From Peptostreptococcus russellii (GTDB taxonomy: Bacteria; Bacillota; Clostridia; Peptostreptococcales; Peptostreptococcaceae), in the NCBI RefSeq assembly GCF_003012055.1, contig NZ_JYGE01000001.1, positions 62,001-126,000 on the forward strand: a DNA stretch of 64,000 bases, given 5' to 3'. This document shows positions 36,086-45,639 of this stretch, one piece after another. Below the pieces are notes generated by a model, which saw nothing but the letters and a program-made list of their open reading frames with translations, did no database searches and had not been told where the DNA came from. The stretch's first letter is position 1; every line of letters begins with the position of its first letter. The translations under genes were made by a program, and so were the position numbers.

Positions 36086-39040
36086 TTGTTTACTAATGTA
36101 AAAGAAGAGGGACTTGAAGATATAATTGTAGAATATCTTGTGGAAAACAACGAATATGAGCTTGGAAATACTGGAGATTATAACTTAGACTTTGCAGTAG
36201 ATGAAGGAAGACTTATAAGGTTCTTAGAATATACACAGCCTCAACAAGTAGAGCTTTTAGGCATAAAGGAAAGTGAACATAAGAAGAAACAATTTTTTGA
36301 TAGATTATCAAAAGAAATCACTAAAAGAGGAATTATAGATGTACTTAGAAATGGTATAAAAGTATATCCAGCCGATTTAATAATGTTTTATTTAACTCCG
36401 TCAGATATGAACCTAGAATCACAAAAAAACTTTAACAAAAATATTTTTTCTGTTATTAGACAGCTACAGTATTCTAAAAGTAATAGAAGATTGGCTTTAG
36501 ACCTGGCTATTTTTATAAATGGTTTACCTGTAATTACTATGGAACTTAAGAACACCCTAACTAATCAAAACTATAAGGATGCTATATATCAATATAAAAA
36601 TGACAGGGATTCAAAAGATTTACTTTTTCAGTTTAAAAGATGTATGGCTCACTTTGCAGTTGACGATAATGAGGTATATTTTTGCACAAAATTAAGTGGG
36701 AATAGTTCTTGGTTCTTGCCTCTTAATAAGGGTTTTCAAAATGGTAGGGGCAATCCTCCTAATCCTAGTGGCATAAAGACAGATTATTTGTGGAAGATAA
36801 TATTAGAAAAAAATGAACTTACTAATATTATAGAGAACTATGCTCAACTAGTAGTAGAGGTGGATGAGCAAACTAAAAAGAGGAAAGAGAAACAAATATT
36901 TCCTAGATACCATCAGTGGGATGTTGTAAAGAAACTGTTAGCAGATGTTTATAATAATGGAGTGGGGAAGAAATATTTAATTCAACATTCAGCGGGAAGT
37001 GGAAAGAGTAATTCTATAGCTTGGACAGCACATCAACTAGTTTCTCTTGAAAGAGAAGGGAAAAACCTAGTTGACTCTGTAATAATAGTTACAGACAGGG
37101 TTATACTTGATAAGCAAATAAGAGATACCATAAAGCAGTTTATGCAAGTTTCTAGTACTGTAGGTCATGCTGAAAGCTCTGCAGATTTGGCAAGGCTTAT
37201 TAATGAAGAGAAGAAGATAATTATAACCACTGTTCATAAATTTTCATTTATATTAGACGAGATTGGAACTTCTCATAGGGATAATAAGTTTGCAATCTTA
37301 ATAGATGAGGCACACTCTAGCCAAAGTGGTAGTTTATCAGCCAATATGAATATAGCTCTTTCAGGAATTGATGAAGAAGAAACTACGGAAGATAAGATTA
37401 TTAGAATAATGGAAGGCAGAAAGATGCTTGATAATGCTAGTTATTTTGCCTTTACTGCTACACCTAAGAATAAAACTTTAGAGATGTTTGGAGAAGAAGT
37501 TCTTAAAAATGGAGAAACAAAACATGAGCCTTTCCATAACTATAGTATGAAACAGGCCATAGAAGAAGGATTTATATTGGATGTATTACAAAACTATACA
37601 ACTATAAAAAGCTATTATAAATTAGCAAAGATAGTGGAAGATGACCCTATGTACGATACAAAAAAAGCTCAGAGAAAGCTAAGAAATTATGTTGAGTCTA
37701 ATGAATATGCTATAGGTCAGAAAGCAGATATAATGGTAAATCATTTTCATGAACAAGTAATAAATAAGGGCAAGATTAATGGACAGGCTAGGGCCATGGT
37801 TATAACCAGTAGTATAGAGAGGGCTATAGAGTATTATTATGCAATTGAAAAATCTTTGGCTGAAAGAAAAAGTCAGTATAAAGCTATTGTTGCCTTTTCT
37901 GGAGAGAAGGAGTTTAAGGGGCAAAAGTTAACTGAATCCAAAGTCAATGGATTTCCAAGTTCTCAAATTGAAAAGAAAATAAAACATGATCCCTATAGAT
38001 TTTTAGTTGTTGCAGATAAGTTCCAGACAGGTTATGATGAGCCCTTACTCCATACTATGTATGTAGATAAACCTCTTTCTGGAATAAAAGCTGTACAAAC
38101 GCTTTCTAGGTTAAACAGGTCTCATCCTGGTAAGGTTGATACATTTATTTTAGATTTTGTAAATGATGTTGATCTTATAAAAGAAGCTTTCCAATCCTAC
38201 TATACAACTACAATTTTATCAGAAGAGACGGATCCTAATAAACTATATGATATACAAAGTGAGCTAGAATTTCATCAAGTGTATTCTGATTATCAAATTA
38301 AAGAACTAGTTGAAAAATATATTAATGGGGTTAGTCGTGAAAAATTAGATTATATATTGGATACTTGTGCTAAAGAATATAAGAAACTTGAAGAAGATCA
38401 ACAAATAGATTTTAAAGGTAATGCAAAGGCTTTTGTAAGAACCTATGGTTTTTTAGCATCAATATTGCCTATTGGAAATATTGAATGGGAAAAACTTAAT
38501 ATATTCTTAAGATTATTAATTCCGAAACTACCTTCACCTAAGGGGGAAGACTTATCTAAGGGCATATTGGAATCCATAGATTTAGATAGTTACCGAGTTC
38601 AGGCACAAAAAAGTTTATCTATAGTTTTAGAGGATGAGGGTGATTATGAAATAGATCCAGTACCTACAAGTGGAAAGGCTTATATTGATAATCCAGAACT
38701 AGATTATTTAAGTAAAATATTAGACGTTTTTCATGATATGTTTGGAGATATAGATTGGAAAGATGAGGACCAAGTTAAAGATCATATATCAAAAATTCCA
38801 AAGGCTGTAGCAAAGGATAAAGCCTATCAAAATGCTATGAAAAATTCAGATAAACAAAATGCTAAACTAGAAAGTGAAAGAGCATTAGGTAGGGTTATTA
38901 TGAACATGATGACAGATAATATTGAAATTTTCAAGCAATATCAAGATAACGATTCATTTAAAAAATGGCTTTCTGACTTAGTTTTTGATGTAACTTATAA
39001 TACTGAGGGGAAAGAGTTTGATAGTGATTTAAGGATTTAA
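36086..39040 (+). CDS. hsdR: Type I restriction endonuclease/translocase subunit
   Basis: A 984-residue HsdR starting at TTG 36086 behind agggggtgag. An N-terminal PD-(D/E)XK nuclease domain (about 130-190: DLAIFINGLPVITMELKN) is followed by a superfamily 2 helicase. Its motifs include HSAGSGKSNSIAW (about 300), ILIDEAHSSQSG (about 410) and FTATPKNKT. A helical C-terminal domain completes it. With M and S it cuts unmethylated DNA after translocation. Length is typical. Confidence 0.94.
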   Translation: MFTNVKEEGLEDIIVEYLVENNEYELGNTGDYNLDFAVDEGRLIRFLEYTQPQQVELLGIKESEHKKKQFFDRLSKEITKRGIIDVLRNGIKVYPADLIMFYLTPSDMNLESQKNFNKNIFSVIRQLQYSKSNRRLALDLAIFINGLPVITMELKNTLTNQNYKDAIYQYKNDRDSKDLLFQFKRCMAHFAVDDNEVYFCTKLSGNSSWFLPLNKGFQNGRGNPPNPSGIKTDYLWKIILEKNELTNIIENYAQLVVEVDEQTKKRKEKQIFPRYHQWDVVKKLLADVYNNGVGKKYLIQHSAGSGKSNSIAWTAHQLVSLEREGKNLVDSVIIVTDRVILDKQIRDTIKQFMQVSSTVGHAESSADLARLINEEKKIIITTVHKFSFILDEIGTSHRDNKFAILIDEAHSSQSGSLSANMNIALSGIDEEETTEDKIIRIMEGRKMLDNASYFAFTATPKNKTLEMFGEEVLKNGETKHEPFHNYSMKQAIEEGFILDVLQNYTTIKSYYKLAKIVEDDPMYDTKKAQRKLRNYVESNEYAIGQKADIMVNHFHEQVINKGKINGQARAMVITSSIERAIEYYYAIEKSLAERKSQYKAIVAFSGEKEFKGQKLTESKVNGFPSSQIEKKIKHDPYRFLVVADKFQTGYDEPLLHTMYVDKPLSGIKAVQTLSRLNRSHPGKVDTFILDFVNDVDLIKEAFQSYYTTTILSEETDPNKLYDIQSELEFHQVYSDYQIKELVEKYINGVSREKLDYILDTCAKEYKKLEEDQQIDFKGNAKAFVRTYGFLASILPIGNIEWEKLNIFLRLLIPKLPSPKGEDLSKGILESIDLDSYRVQAQKSLSIVLEDEGDYEIDPVPTSGKAYIDNPELDYLSKILDVFHDMFGDIDWKDEDQVKDHISKIPKAVAKDKAYQNAMKNSDKQNAKLESERALGRVIMNMMTDNIEIFKQYQDNDSFKKWLSDLVFDVTYNTEGKEFDSDLRI

Positions 39041-39089
39041 ATAAATAAACAAGATTGCATCTATCTCAAATTTAAGGTAGGGTGATAAC

Positions 39090-40520
39090 TTGATAGATTT
39101 TGATGATGATTTATTAGAAAAAATAAAATATAAGATTGATGTTAATGAAAACATAAAAGACTTTGTTTTAAATAATAATAATTATTTTATTATAAGTAGC
39201 TACGCACAATTGAAAGATTTAAATAAAATATATAGATTTATTAACATATTAAATAAGAAAAAGTCGGATAGTGAAAAATATGATGCTGAATTAGAAAAAG
39301 TGCTAGAAAACAATTACTTCATTATAAATTTTGACTTAGATTTAAAGAAAACTAAGGTAGAATTCTTAAACAAGGGTAATTTTCTTTATATAAGAAATAG
39401 CATCTTTTTTGGAGAACTAACAAATATTGTAGACATAGAAGATGAAGAGTGTTTTGAAGGTAAGTTGATATTAGATGATTGTTTTGTTAAAAAAGAAATA
39501 GATTTTATTTTTGACCCAGTTTATTTTGAAGCTAAGGGATGTAAATTTAAAAATACAATAAAAATTCATGATTTACCGGATGGTTTTGTAGCATCACATT
39601 CAGAATTTAAAGATATAGATTTAGAATCTTTTTCTTTGGATAAAGCTTATCTTTATGGCTGTTATGGAGATAGATTAAGTATTAACTTTGATTATTATGA
39701 ACCTGATTTTAAATCATTAAAAATGGAAGATTGCACTTTTGAAGAAGTGATTGTTAATTCCAATGAATCTGCGAGTAAGGTCATAAGTGAAGAAATAATT
39801 TTAAATCGATGTAATTTTGATTTGTTTTATTTTAATAAATTACTAGGATTAAGATTAATAATCGATGGAAATAACATAGGAAATATTAGCGTTATAAAAT
39901 CAATAATTAGTCAAGAATTTATTTTTACCAATCAATCATTTAACAGTATAAATCTAATTGATACTTACTTTACTGGGAAAACCTTATTTGATTTAGATTT
40001 TGTTGAATATGCAGATATGGACAAAACACTTAAGAATGATCTAACAGACGAAGAATTTCTTTATAATATTGAATCCTTTTTAAGAATTGCGGTGAATGAA
40101 GAAAATCCAGAAATAAAATTAAAACTAAAGTATTTTAAGGATTACCAAAAAAACAAAGTATATAATAGAGGCATAACGAGATTTTCAAACAATCTGTTGG
40201 ATCTTACTACTGGATATTTTACAAATTATAAAAGAATAGTGATTACCATGGTTAGCATTATAATTATATTCGGGTTTATATATTCATTGTTTCCACGGAA
40301 TATTTTAATAGATGGGCAATCGTTAAATTTCATTGCAAGTGGTGATTATTTGAGTATCTTATACAATTCAATGTATTTTTCTTTAATAACTTTTACTACT
40401 ATTGTTTACGGTAATATATCTCCTATAGGAATATTAAAATTATTTTCAGGAATTGAAGGATTACTAGGTGTCTTAACTACTGCCTCTTTAATTACTGTTT
40501 TTGCAAGAAAGTTCACTTAA
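39090..40520 (+). CDS. Pentapeptide-repeat protein with C-terminal ion-channel domain
   Basis: A 476-residue protein starting at TTG 39090 (gggtgataac upstream). Residues about 95-305 form irregular pentapeptide-like beta-helix repeats. A linker to about 380 is followed by a 2-TM channel module: TM1 (382-401, IVITMVSIIIIFGFIYSLF), a pore loop with TFTTIVYGNISP (435-446) and TM2 (451-472). TTIVYGN resembles the potassium-channel filter TVGYG but lacks its first glycine and the final acidic residue. A membrane-leak effector role is inferred. Confidence 0.72.
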   Translation: MIDFDDDLLEKIKYKIDVNENIKDFVLNNNNYFIISSYAQLKDLNKIYRFINILNKKKSDSEKYDAELEKVLENNYFIINFDLDLKKTKVEFLNKGNFLYIRNSIFFGELTNIVDIEDEECFEGKLILDDCFVKKEIDFIFDPVYFEAKGCKFKNTIKIHDLPDGFVASHSEFKDIDLESFSLDKAYLYGCYGDRLSINFDYYEPDFKSLKMEDCTFEEVIVNSNESASKVISEEIILNRCNFDLFYFNKLLGLRLIIDGNNIGNISVIKSIISQEFIFTNQSFNSINLIDTYFTGKTLFDLDFVEYADMDKTLKNDLTDEEFLYNIESFLRIAVNEENPEIKLKLKYFKDYQKNKVYNRGITRFSNNLLDLTTGYFTNYKRIVITMVSIIIIFGFIYSLFPRNILIDGQSLNFIASGDYLSILYNSMYFSLITFTTIVYGNISPIGILKLFSGIEGLLGVLTTASLITVFARKFT

Positions 40521-40567
40521 AATATAATATTTATTGAAGAATAAGAGCAAATAGGGAGGATGCAAGA

Positions 40568-41260
40568 ATGGACAAGGATAAAATGTTTAATCTTATTCAA
40601 AAAGACATTGGTAAAATTGAACAACAGCTTAATAATAGAAATGGATCACAAGAACTTTGGAATGATTTACAAGTTAGATATTCAATGATTTTATCAGATC
40701 TTGTAAAACATGTGAAAGTTGGTGGCAAAATAGCAGCTGTAGGGCAGGAGTTTGATTATAGGCCTGAATTAAAGAAGCTGAAAACGGCTTTACTTACTTG
40801 GATAATGATGAATGAGGATAAATTAGAATTAAGCAAAGAAAATATAGATAATGAAGCGAAAGATTTACTGAATGAAGTGCAACAAGAATCAATAGAATCA
40901 GAATTAAGAAGTTTGATTATGGAATCAAAATTGTATATTCTTAAAAAAGATTTTACAGAAAAGAAAATTGGACTTGATAAAATATGGGATGCTTTTGAGC
41001 GATTAAAAACCATGAAATCTTCAGATAAGAAAAATTCTATAGAGCGAATTATTGATGAGATTTCGGGTGGGGATGAAGAATTAAAGCTTCAAATGGATGA
41101 AGAGTTTAGACTATTAACAAAGATAGGCAACGCTTATTCCATTAGACATCACGAAGTTGATCAAAAAAAATTTCCAAACAATGAATATATAGAATATTTT
41201 TATTTCCGTATGTTAGCATTAGTATCTTTTGTTTTAAATATGCTCAATATGGAGGAGTAA
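40568..41260 (+). CDS. AbiJ-like HEPN protein
   Basis: A 230-residue protein whose C-terminal half (about 120-230) resembles the HEPN-type region of AbiJ-like phage-defence proteins: KIWDAFERLKTMKSSDKKNS, then EFRLLTKIGNAYSIRHHEVD (R193-H-H) and a hydrophobic last helix. The N-terminal half is charged and helical. It starts behind agggaggatg, 47 bases after the channel gene, so the two may be co-transcribed. It is the last gene before the third guaA-like tail. Confidence 0.62.
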   Translation: MDKDKMFNLIQKDIGKIEQQLNNRNGSQELWNDLQVRYSMILSDLVKHVKVGGKIAAVGQEFDYRPELKKLKTALLTWIMMNEDKLELSKENIDNEAKDLLNEVQQESIESELRSLIMESKLYILKKDFTEKKIGLDKIWDAFERLKTMKSSDKKNSIERIIDEISGGDEELKLQMDEEFRLLTKIGNAYSIRHHEVDQKKFPNNEYIEYFYFRMLALVSFVLNMLNMEE

Positions 41261-41402
41261 ATTACACATCTTATTGGAACTGGGACTGGAACGGGTAAAA
41301 TTAAGTTGAAATACATCTAAACTAGACGGATAGAACATAAATAAACGGCCAAATAATGGCTAATTTAAAAGCTTTTGCATATATTTGATGATACAAAATG
41401 TA

Positions 41403-41416
41403 GAGTGGGAATAAAC
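41403..41416. repeat. Third guaA-tail/att-like sequence, right end of second island
   Basis: gagtgggaataaac encodes E-W-E-stop, the normal end of GuaA, in the same frame as the host tail. It shares gagtggga and ta with the 14-base repeats at 833 and 26897 (10 of 14 identical). It probably marks the original 3' end of guaA, pushed away by tandem insertions. Confidence 0.68.
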
Positions 41417-41448
41417 TAAAAGTTTATAAATAATAAATTTTAAAATCA

Positions 41449-41494
41449 AAAGGGTTAAATATCACTTATACCAATGTGATATTTAGCCCTTTTT
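41449..41494 (+). terminator. Strong terminator, probably the original guaA terminator
   Basis: The arms aaagggttaaatatcac and gtgatatttagccctttt pair over about 16 bp around a 10-base loop, and end in a T run. It lies 33 bases after the guaA-like tail. That is where a native guaA terminator would be expected. Confidence 0.75.
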
Positions 41495-41535
41495 AATAAT
41501 ATTTTAATATTATGCGTATATAATTAAGAAAGCAG

Positions 41536-43848
41536 GTGATTATTATAGATACAATAATAAGTTTTTTAAGAATAATAATAGTAAATCTGGTAATATTTCA
41601 AATATTACCAGAGAAGTTTTCAAGCTTTAACTTTCTGATATCCTTATAAATTTAATAAGAAAGTAATTCAAGTATGTTTTATAATGTGTATTACAGCCAA
41701 TTATAGATTAGTATTTAGTAATAAAAATAATATAATAGTAGTATTAAAGAATCTTACTAAATATGGAATTAGTATATCTATAATAATAATTATTAGCTTT
41801 TTATTTGATTCATTATTTGAATTTGGAAAAAAAGAAGAAACAAACAAAGAAAAACTACCTATATTAATTAGAGAGAGAGGATATGACCTAAATAGATTGA
41901 AATTGTATTTAAAGGAAAAAAATACAAATATAATAGGATTAAATGGGGATTTTGGCACAGGAAAATCACTTATTATAGAATATTTAAAGAAAGATTTGGG
42001 AAGTGAATATTATATTATAGAAATAGACGTTTTATCCTCTAACTCAGATGATATTCAAATTATATTAATGAATGAAATAGATAAGATTTTAAGAAATCAT
42101 GGTATTTTTTCTAGATATTCACCTAAACTTAGAAGTTTTTTTAGTGAAAATAATATTTTAAGAAATATAGAGTTAGGTTTTTTTATGATGACACAATTTT
42201 TATAAACATGATAAAAGGTATAAAGAAAGAAATTCATTTATTAGAAAAACCTTTATTAATAATATATGAAGACTTAGATAGAATAAATAATTTTGAAGTT
42301 ATTCAAAAGATATTAGGAATTTCTGAAAAGCTATCTTCTGAACATATAAAGATAATTTATCAATATTCTAAGAGAAATTTGGAAGGGATACTTGAAGTTG
42401 AACTTGGTAACCTTGAGTTATCAAGTAATTATCTAGAAAAATATATTCATAAAAATATAAATTTGACTAGTATAGGGCTATTAGAAATGATTAAATTTCA
42501 GTTAGATGCTAATAAGAAATACAATGAATATATAACATCAGATTTAATGATAAAAATACTACTTGTTCCTAAAGAATTTCAAATTAATGATTATAGGGGA
42601 TCTCTTAAAATAGAATTTAAGTCTCATTTAATTAATATGCGTAGGGTGGAAAAATTTTTGAGTAGTACGTATACTTATATAAAAAATAATAACATAGACC
42701 CTGAAAAAGAGATTTTAATAAGAACAGCAACTGTCTTTTATTTGATTGAATATTTTTTACCAGAAAATTATTCTAATATAGCTGAAAATAGAGATTTAGA
42801 GGACATTTTTATATTTAAATATAATAATGAATATTATACTTTAAGCCAGATATATCAAAATAAATTGGATATAGAAACAATTTTTGAGGATCATTTTAAC
42901 AAATTAAATATTTGGATTCTGGAATCATTAGGATACAAACTAACATTTAACTATCTAAATGAAGATCTAGCTCGAGAGCAGATAAATGACAATAAAAAGA
43001 TAGAAAAAAGATTTAAAAATATATACTCAGCAGGTTTATTAAAATATACTAATTATGAGCTATATGCTAATAAGCTAATAGAAGATGTTTTAAGCTATGA
43101 TAAAGTATTATAGAAGTCTAAATATAAATTATTTAAGAATTATATAAATAGTAGAGATGAATTTAGTATATTCTATTTTGGTATTAATGAAACCATTTCA
43201 ATATCTAAAGCATTTAGTGTGATTTCTGCTAATCAAAAAGATTGGTTGAATTTACTTGAGTTTTTTCAGTTAGAAGATATGTTTGAATTTATAGATAAAT
43301 CTATGTTTGAAGTTTTTTCGTATATAAATTTAAATGATATAGAAATAAATATAAGAATAGGTGAAATTATATCGGATGCAACAGTTATTGGAAATTTAAA
43401 TGAGGATAAATATTTTATTATGTTTTTGAAAAGATATTATAGGAATTGGTATGGATTAACAACTTTGCCAAGTATAAAATTAATAGAATATAATAAAGTA
43501 GATTTGAAAAATTTAAAAGATCAAAAAATAATTATTGATATTTTAAAAGAACATATACAAATATTAGAAAAAATGAAAAATGATACATTGACTAAGGTTT
43601 TAAATAATAAATCTGAAATAGAAACAAACGTAAAAGTTACGAAGAAATTAATTGAAATTATAAATGAAAAGGAAAAAATAAAGGAAAAAGGAGTTTTAAC
43701 AAAAGTAAGATCAATTGAACCAGAAGAAATCAAGTTATTAAAAGCCCTGAAAGAAGATGGAAACTTAAAAGAATTTGAATTAAAAGCAAGAGAGTATTAT
43801 TCTGAAAAGAAGATAACAAAACTTCAAATACATAACTTATTAAAATAG
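41536..43848 (+). pseudogene. Broken KAP-family P-loop NTPase
   Basis: Three or four fragments in one direction together read as a KAP NTPase of about 750 residues. They show a hydrophobic N terminus, Walker A NGDFGTGKSLIIEYL and Walker B LLIIYEDLDRI with the family DLDR signature. Lesions seen are a TAA at 41647 with a frame change, a frameshift in the poly-T tract near 42200 (stop at 42203) and an in-frame TAG at 43111. The last part (43219-43848) is Lys/Glu-rich. KAP NTPases often act in phage defence. The gene is probably dead. Confidence 0.75.
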
Positions 43849-43957
43849 AAAAAAGGTTTTGATTAGATCTCTATTTAGTTATTAGTGTATCAGAACTAAT
43901 AAAATAAAAATAGTTATAGTTTTAAGATTTCACTTTGATCCTCCAACTAGCAATATA

Positions 43958-43990
43958 AAAAAAGATGTGTGGATTCCACACATCTTTTTA
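43958..43990. terminator. Bidirectional terminator
   Basis: The arms aaaaagatgtgtgg and ccacacatcttttt pair perfectly around att, with A and T tracts on both sides. It separates the KAP remnant from the convergent PNPOx-fold gene. Confidence 0.85.
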
Positions 43991-44065
43991 ATTATACTAT
44001 TTCTCTATATACAGTCGTGATCTATTTCCACTAAAGAAAATAAGAAATAACTTAAAGTATAAATT

Positions 44066-44464
44066 CTACAATTCAATGCCATCCAGCTTTTCTCCTGTAA
44101 GTGCTGTATATGACAGTTTAGGATTTTCAATAGTATATATTTCAAATACGCCGTCACCAACAGAGTATCCCATTTTAGAAAGCATAGGGAAAGACTCTAT
44201 TGCTGCCTTTTGAGAGTCTTCTGTTGTAATAAATTTGGCAGAACATTCTATTCTTAGTGTGTTCATTTTTTCATCAATTGCACAAATTTCCATTTTTGGG
44301 TTTACTTGAAGTTGCTTGTAAATATTTTTTCTTTTATCAGAATAAAATGCTAGTTCTCCATTGTATTCCATAACAAAACCTAGGGGTCTAACATGTGGCT
44401 GATCCTCATCTACTGTAGCTGAATAAAACACCTTTGCATTTTTTAAAAATTCGATTACTTTCAT
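44066..44464 (-). CDS. PNPOx-fold flavin-binding protein
   Basis: A 132-residue protein of the pyridoxamine 5'-phosphate oxidase-like split-barrel family, which usually binds FMN or F420. Typical segments are KVFYSATVDEDQPHVRPLGF (residues 10-29) and LAFYSDKRKNIYKQLQVNP. The substrate is unknown. It is divergent from an HxlR regulator, which suggests redox- or electrophile-linked control. It starts with ATG behind ggaggtag. Confidence 0.85.
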   Translation of the reverse strand: MKVIEFLKNAKVFYSATVDEDQPHVRPLGFVMEYNGELAFYSDKRKNIYKQLQVNPKMEICAIDEKMNTLRIECSAKFITTEDSQKAAIESFPMLSKMGYSVGDGVFEIYTIENPKLSYTALTGEKLDGIEL

Positions 44465-44604
44465 TTCACTACCTCCAAAAATATATTGAGTTGTCGACTA
44501 CTCTTTATTATGATATTATCAAAGATGTAAGTTTTATACAAGTACGCATTTTTTATTGATTAAGTACCAAAAAAGATACTATATATTAAGGAAGTGACCT
44601 AGTT

Positions 44605-45000
44605 ATGATTGAAGAATTGAATTTTGATGGAGAAGAAAAATTAAATATTAAGAAGAAAGAAGAGTTGATCTGTCCTGTGCGATATTTTCTTGAGGTTGCA
44701 GGTGGAAAGTGGAAAAGCTCAATACTTTGTATACTATCCGACTGTGAATGTCACAGATATAGTAGGATAAAAAGAAAGTTAAATGGAATTACAAACACTA
44801 TGTTGGCCAAATCCCTAAAAGAATTAGAAGCAGATGGAATGCTTGAAAGGATTCAGTATAATGAAGTCCCACCTAGGGTTGAGTATAAACTCACAGAAAA
44901 GGGTGAAGGAATAATGCCTATATTGGAAGATATGGCAAAGTGGGGATTTAAAAATGTTGGAGAAGATGCTTTTTGTGGAAAATGCAATTCTATAAAATAA
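44605..45000 (+). CDS. HxlR-family transcription regulator
   Basis: A 131-residue winged-helix regulator with the family opening CPVRYFLEVAGGKWKSSILC, recognition region RYSRIKRKLNGITNTMLAKSLKEL and wing RVEYKLTEKGEGI. The Cys in CPV is a known redox sensor in relatives such as YodB. Further Cys residues (ECH, FCGKC) are present. It is divergent from the PNPOx gene, which it probably controls. The 140-base gap has gtac-type half sites (aagtac, agtacc). Confidence 0.9.
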   Translation: MIEELNFDGEEKLNIKKKEELICPVRYFLEVAGGKWKSSILCILSDCECHRYSRIKRKLNGITNTMLAKSLKELEADGMLERIQYNEVPPRVEYKLTEKGEGIMPILEDMAKWGFKNVGEDAFCGKCNSIK

Positions 45001-45025
45001 TATATAAGTAATATTTGCATATTTT

Positions 45026-45057
45026 AAAAAGACCTTATTTTAGTAAAGGTCTTTTTT
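45026..45057 (+). terminator. Terminator after the HxlR gene
   Basis: The arms aaaaagacctt and aaggtctttttt form a stem with a T tail, 26 bases after the stop. It also serves the convergent gene at 45090. Confidence 0.8.
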
Positions 45058-45089
45058 ATTTAAAAAAAATATTATCAATTAAACTTATC

Positions 45090-45503
45090 TTAAAGATCTT
45101 TATTTTTCAAACTTTTTCTGAGCAGAAATATTAATTGAGTAATAGAAATCAACATAATTAATAAACAGAGTATCAGATATACAGTTTGGACCATTTTATA
45201 ATTTTGCTTAGCCCTCAACTCTTTGGTAATCAAATTAAAAAGAGCAAATAGTGTTATTGGTAAAGAGATAGCATTTTTAAAAATAGCACTCTGTTCATCT
45301 GAGGGAATATTATTTTTAGTGAGTAAAGTGCTTCCAAATATAAAGGCATTAAATATAATTAAAAGCATAATACAAAGTAGGATATAAAACTTGTTTAGTA
45401 ATAATATAGTTAAAACTAAAAAAATGAAACTAAAAGGAAATGAAATAAAAATAGAACATACTAAAGAAACAAAAAAAGTAACAAAAAGGTTAAAAAATAA
45501 CAA
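45090..45503 (-). CDS. Small membrane protein, unknown
   Basis: A 137-residue hydrophobic protein starting at TTG 45503. Four membrane segments are likely (about 4-24, 26-57, 76-92 and 105-127). No ribosome site is obvious and no family is recognised. Convergent with the HxlR gene. It may be a real orphan or a low-complexity open frame; AT-rich DNA makes such frames easy. Confidence 0.45.
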   Translation of the reverse strand: MLFFNLFVTFFVSLVCSIFISFPFSFIFLVLTILLLNKFYILLCIMLLIIFNAFIFGSTLLTKNNIPSDEQSAIFKNAISLPITLFALFNLITKELRAKQNYKMVQTVYLILCLLIMLISITQLIFLLRKSLKNKDL

Positions 45504-45639
45504 TAAAGTTAGAAAAATAATGGAAAACAGAAAAAAATAAAGTATTTTAATGAAATTTATTTAATTAGAAAAAATAGATGGTATAAAGAAAAATAGGACA
45601 AAAAATAGAAAATTCTGAAAAAAATAAGGAGGTGTTTGT

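Noticed and set aside
37679-37924. Open frame on the minus strand inside hsdR
   Set aside because: A shadow of the hsdR coding frame with no start signal. The same applies to other reverse frames in large genes.
30956-43113. In-frame TAG codons in mobC, the integrase remnant and the KAP gene, suggesting amber read-through or a modified code
   Set aside because: Undamaged genes here (guaA, hsdM, hsdS) end in TAG, and the same loci also have frameshifts or missing parts. Ordinary gene decay explains them better.
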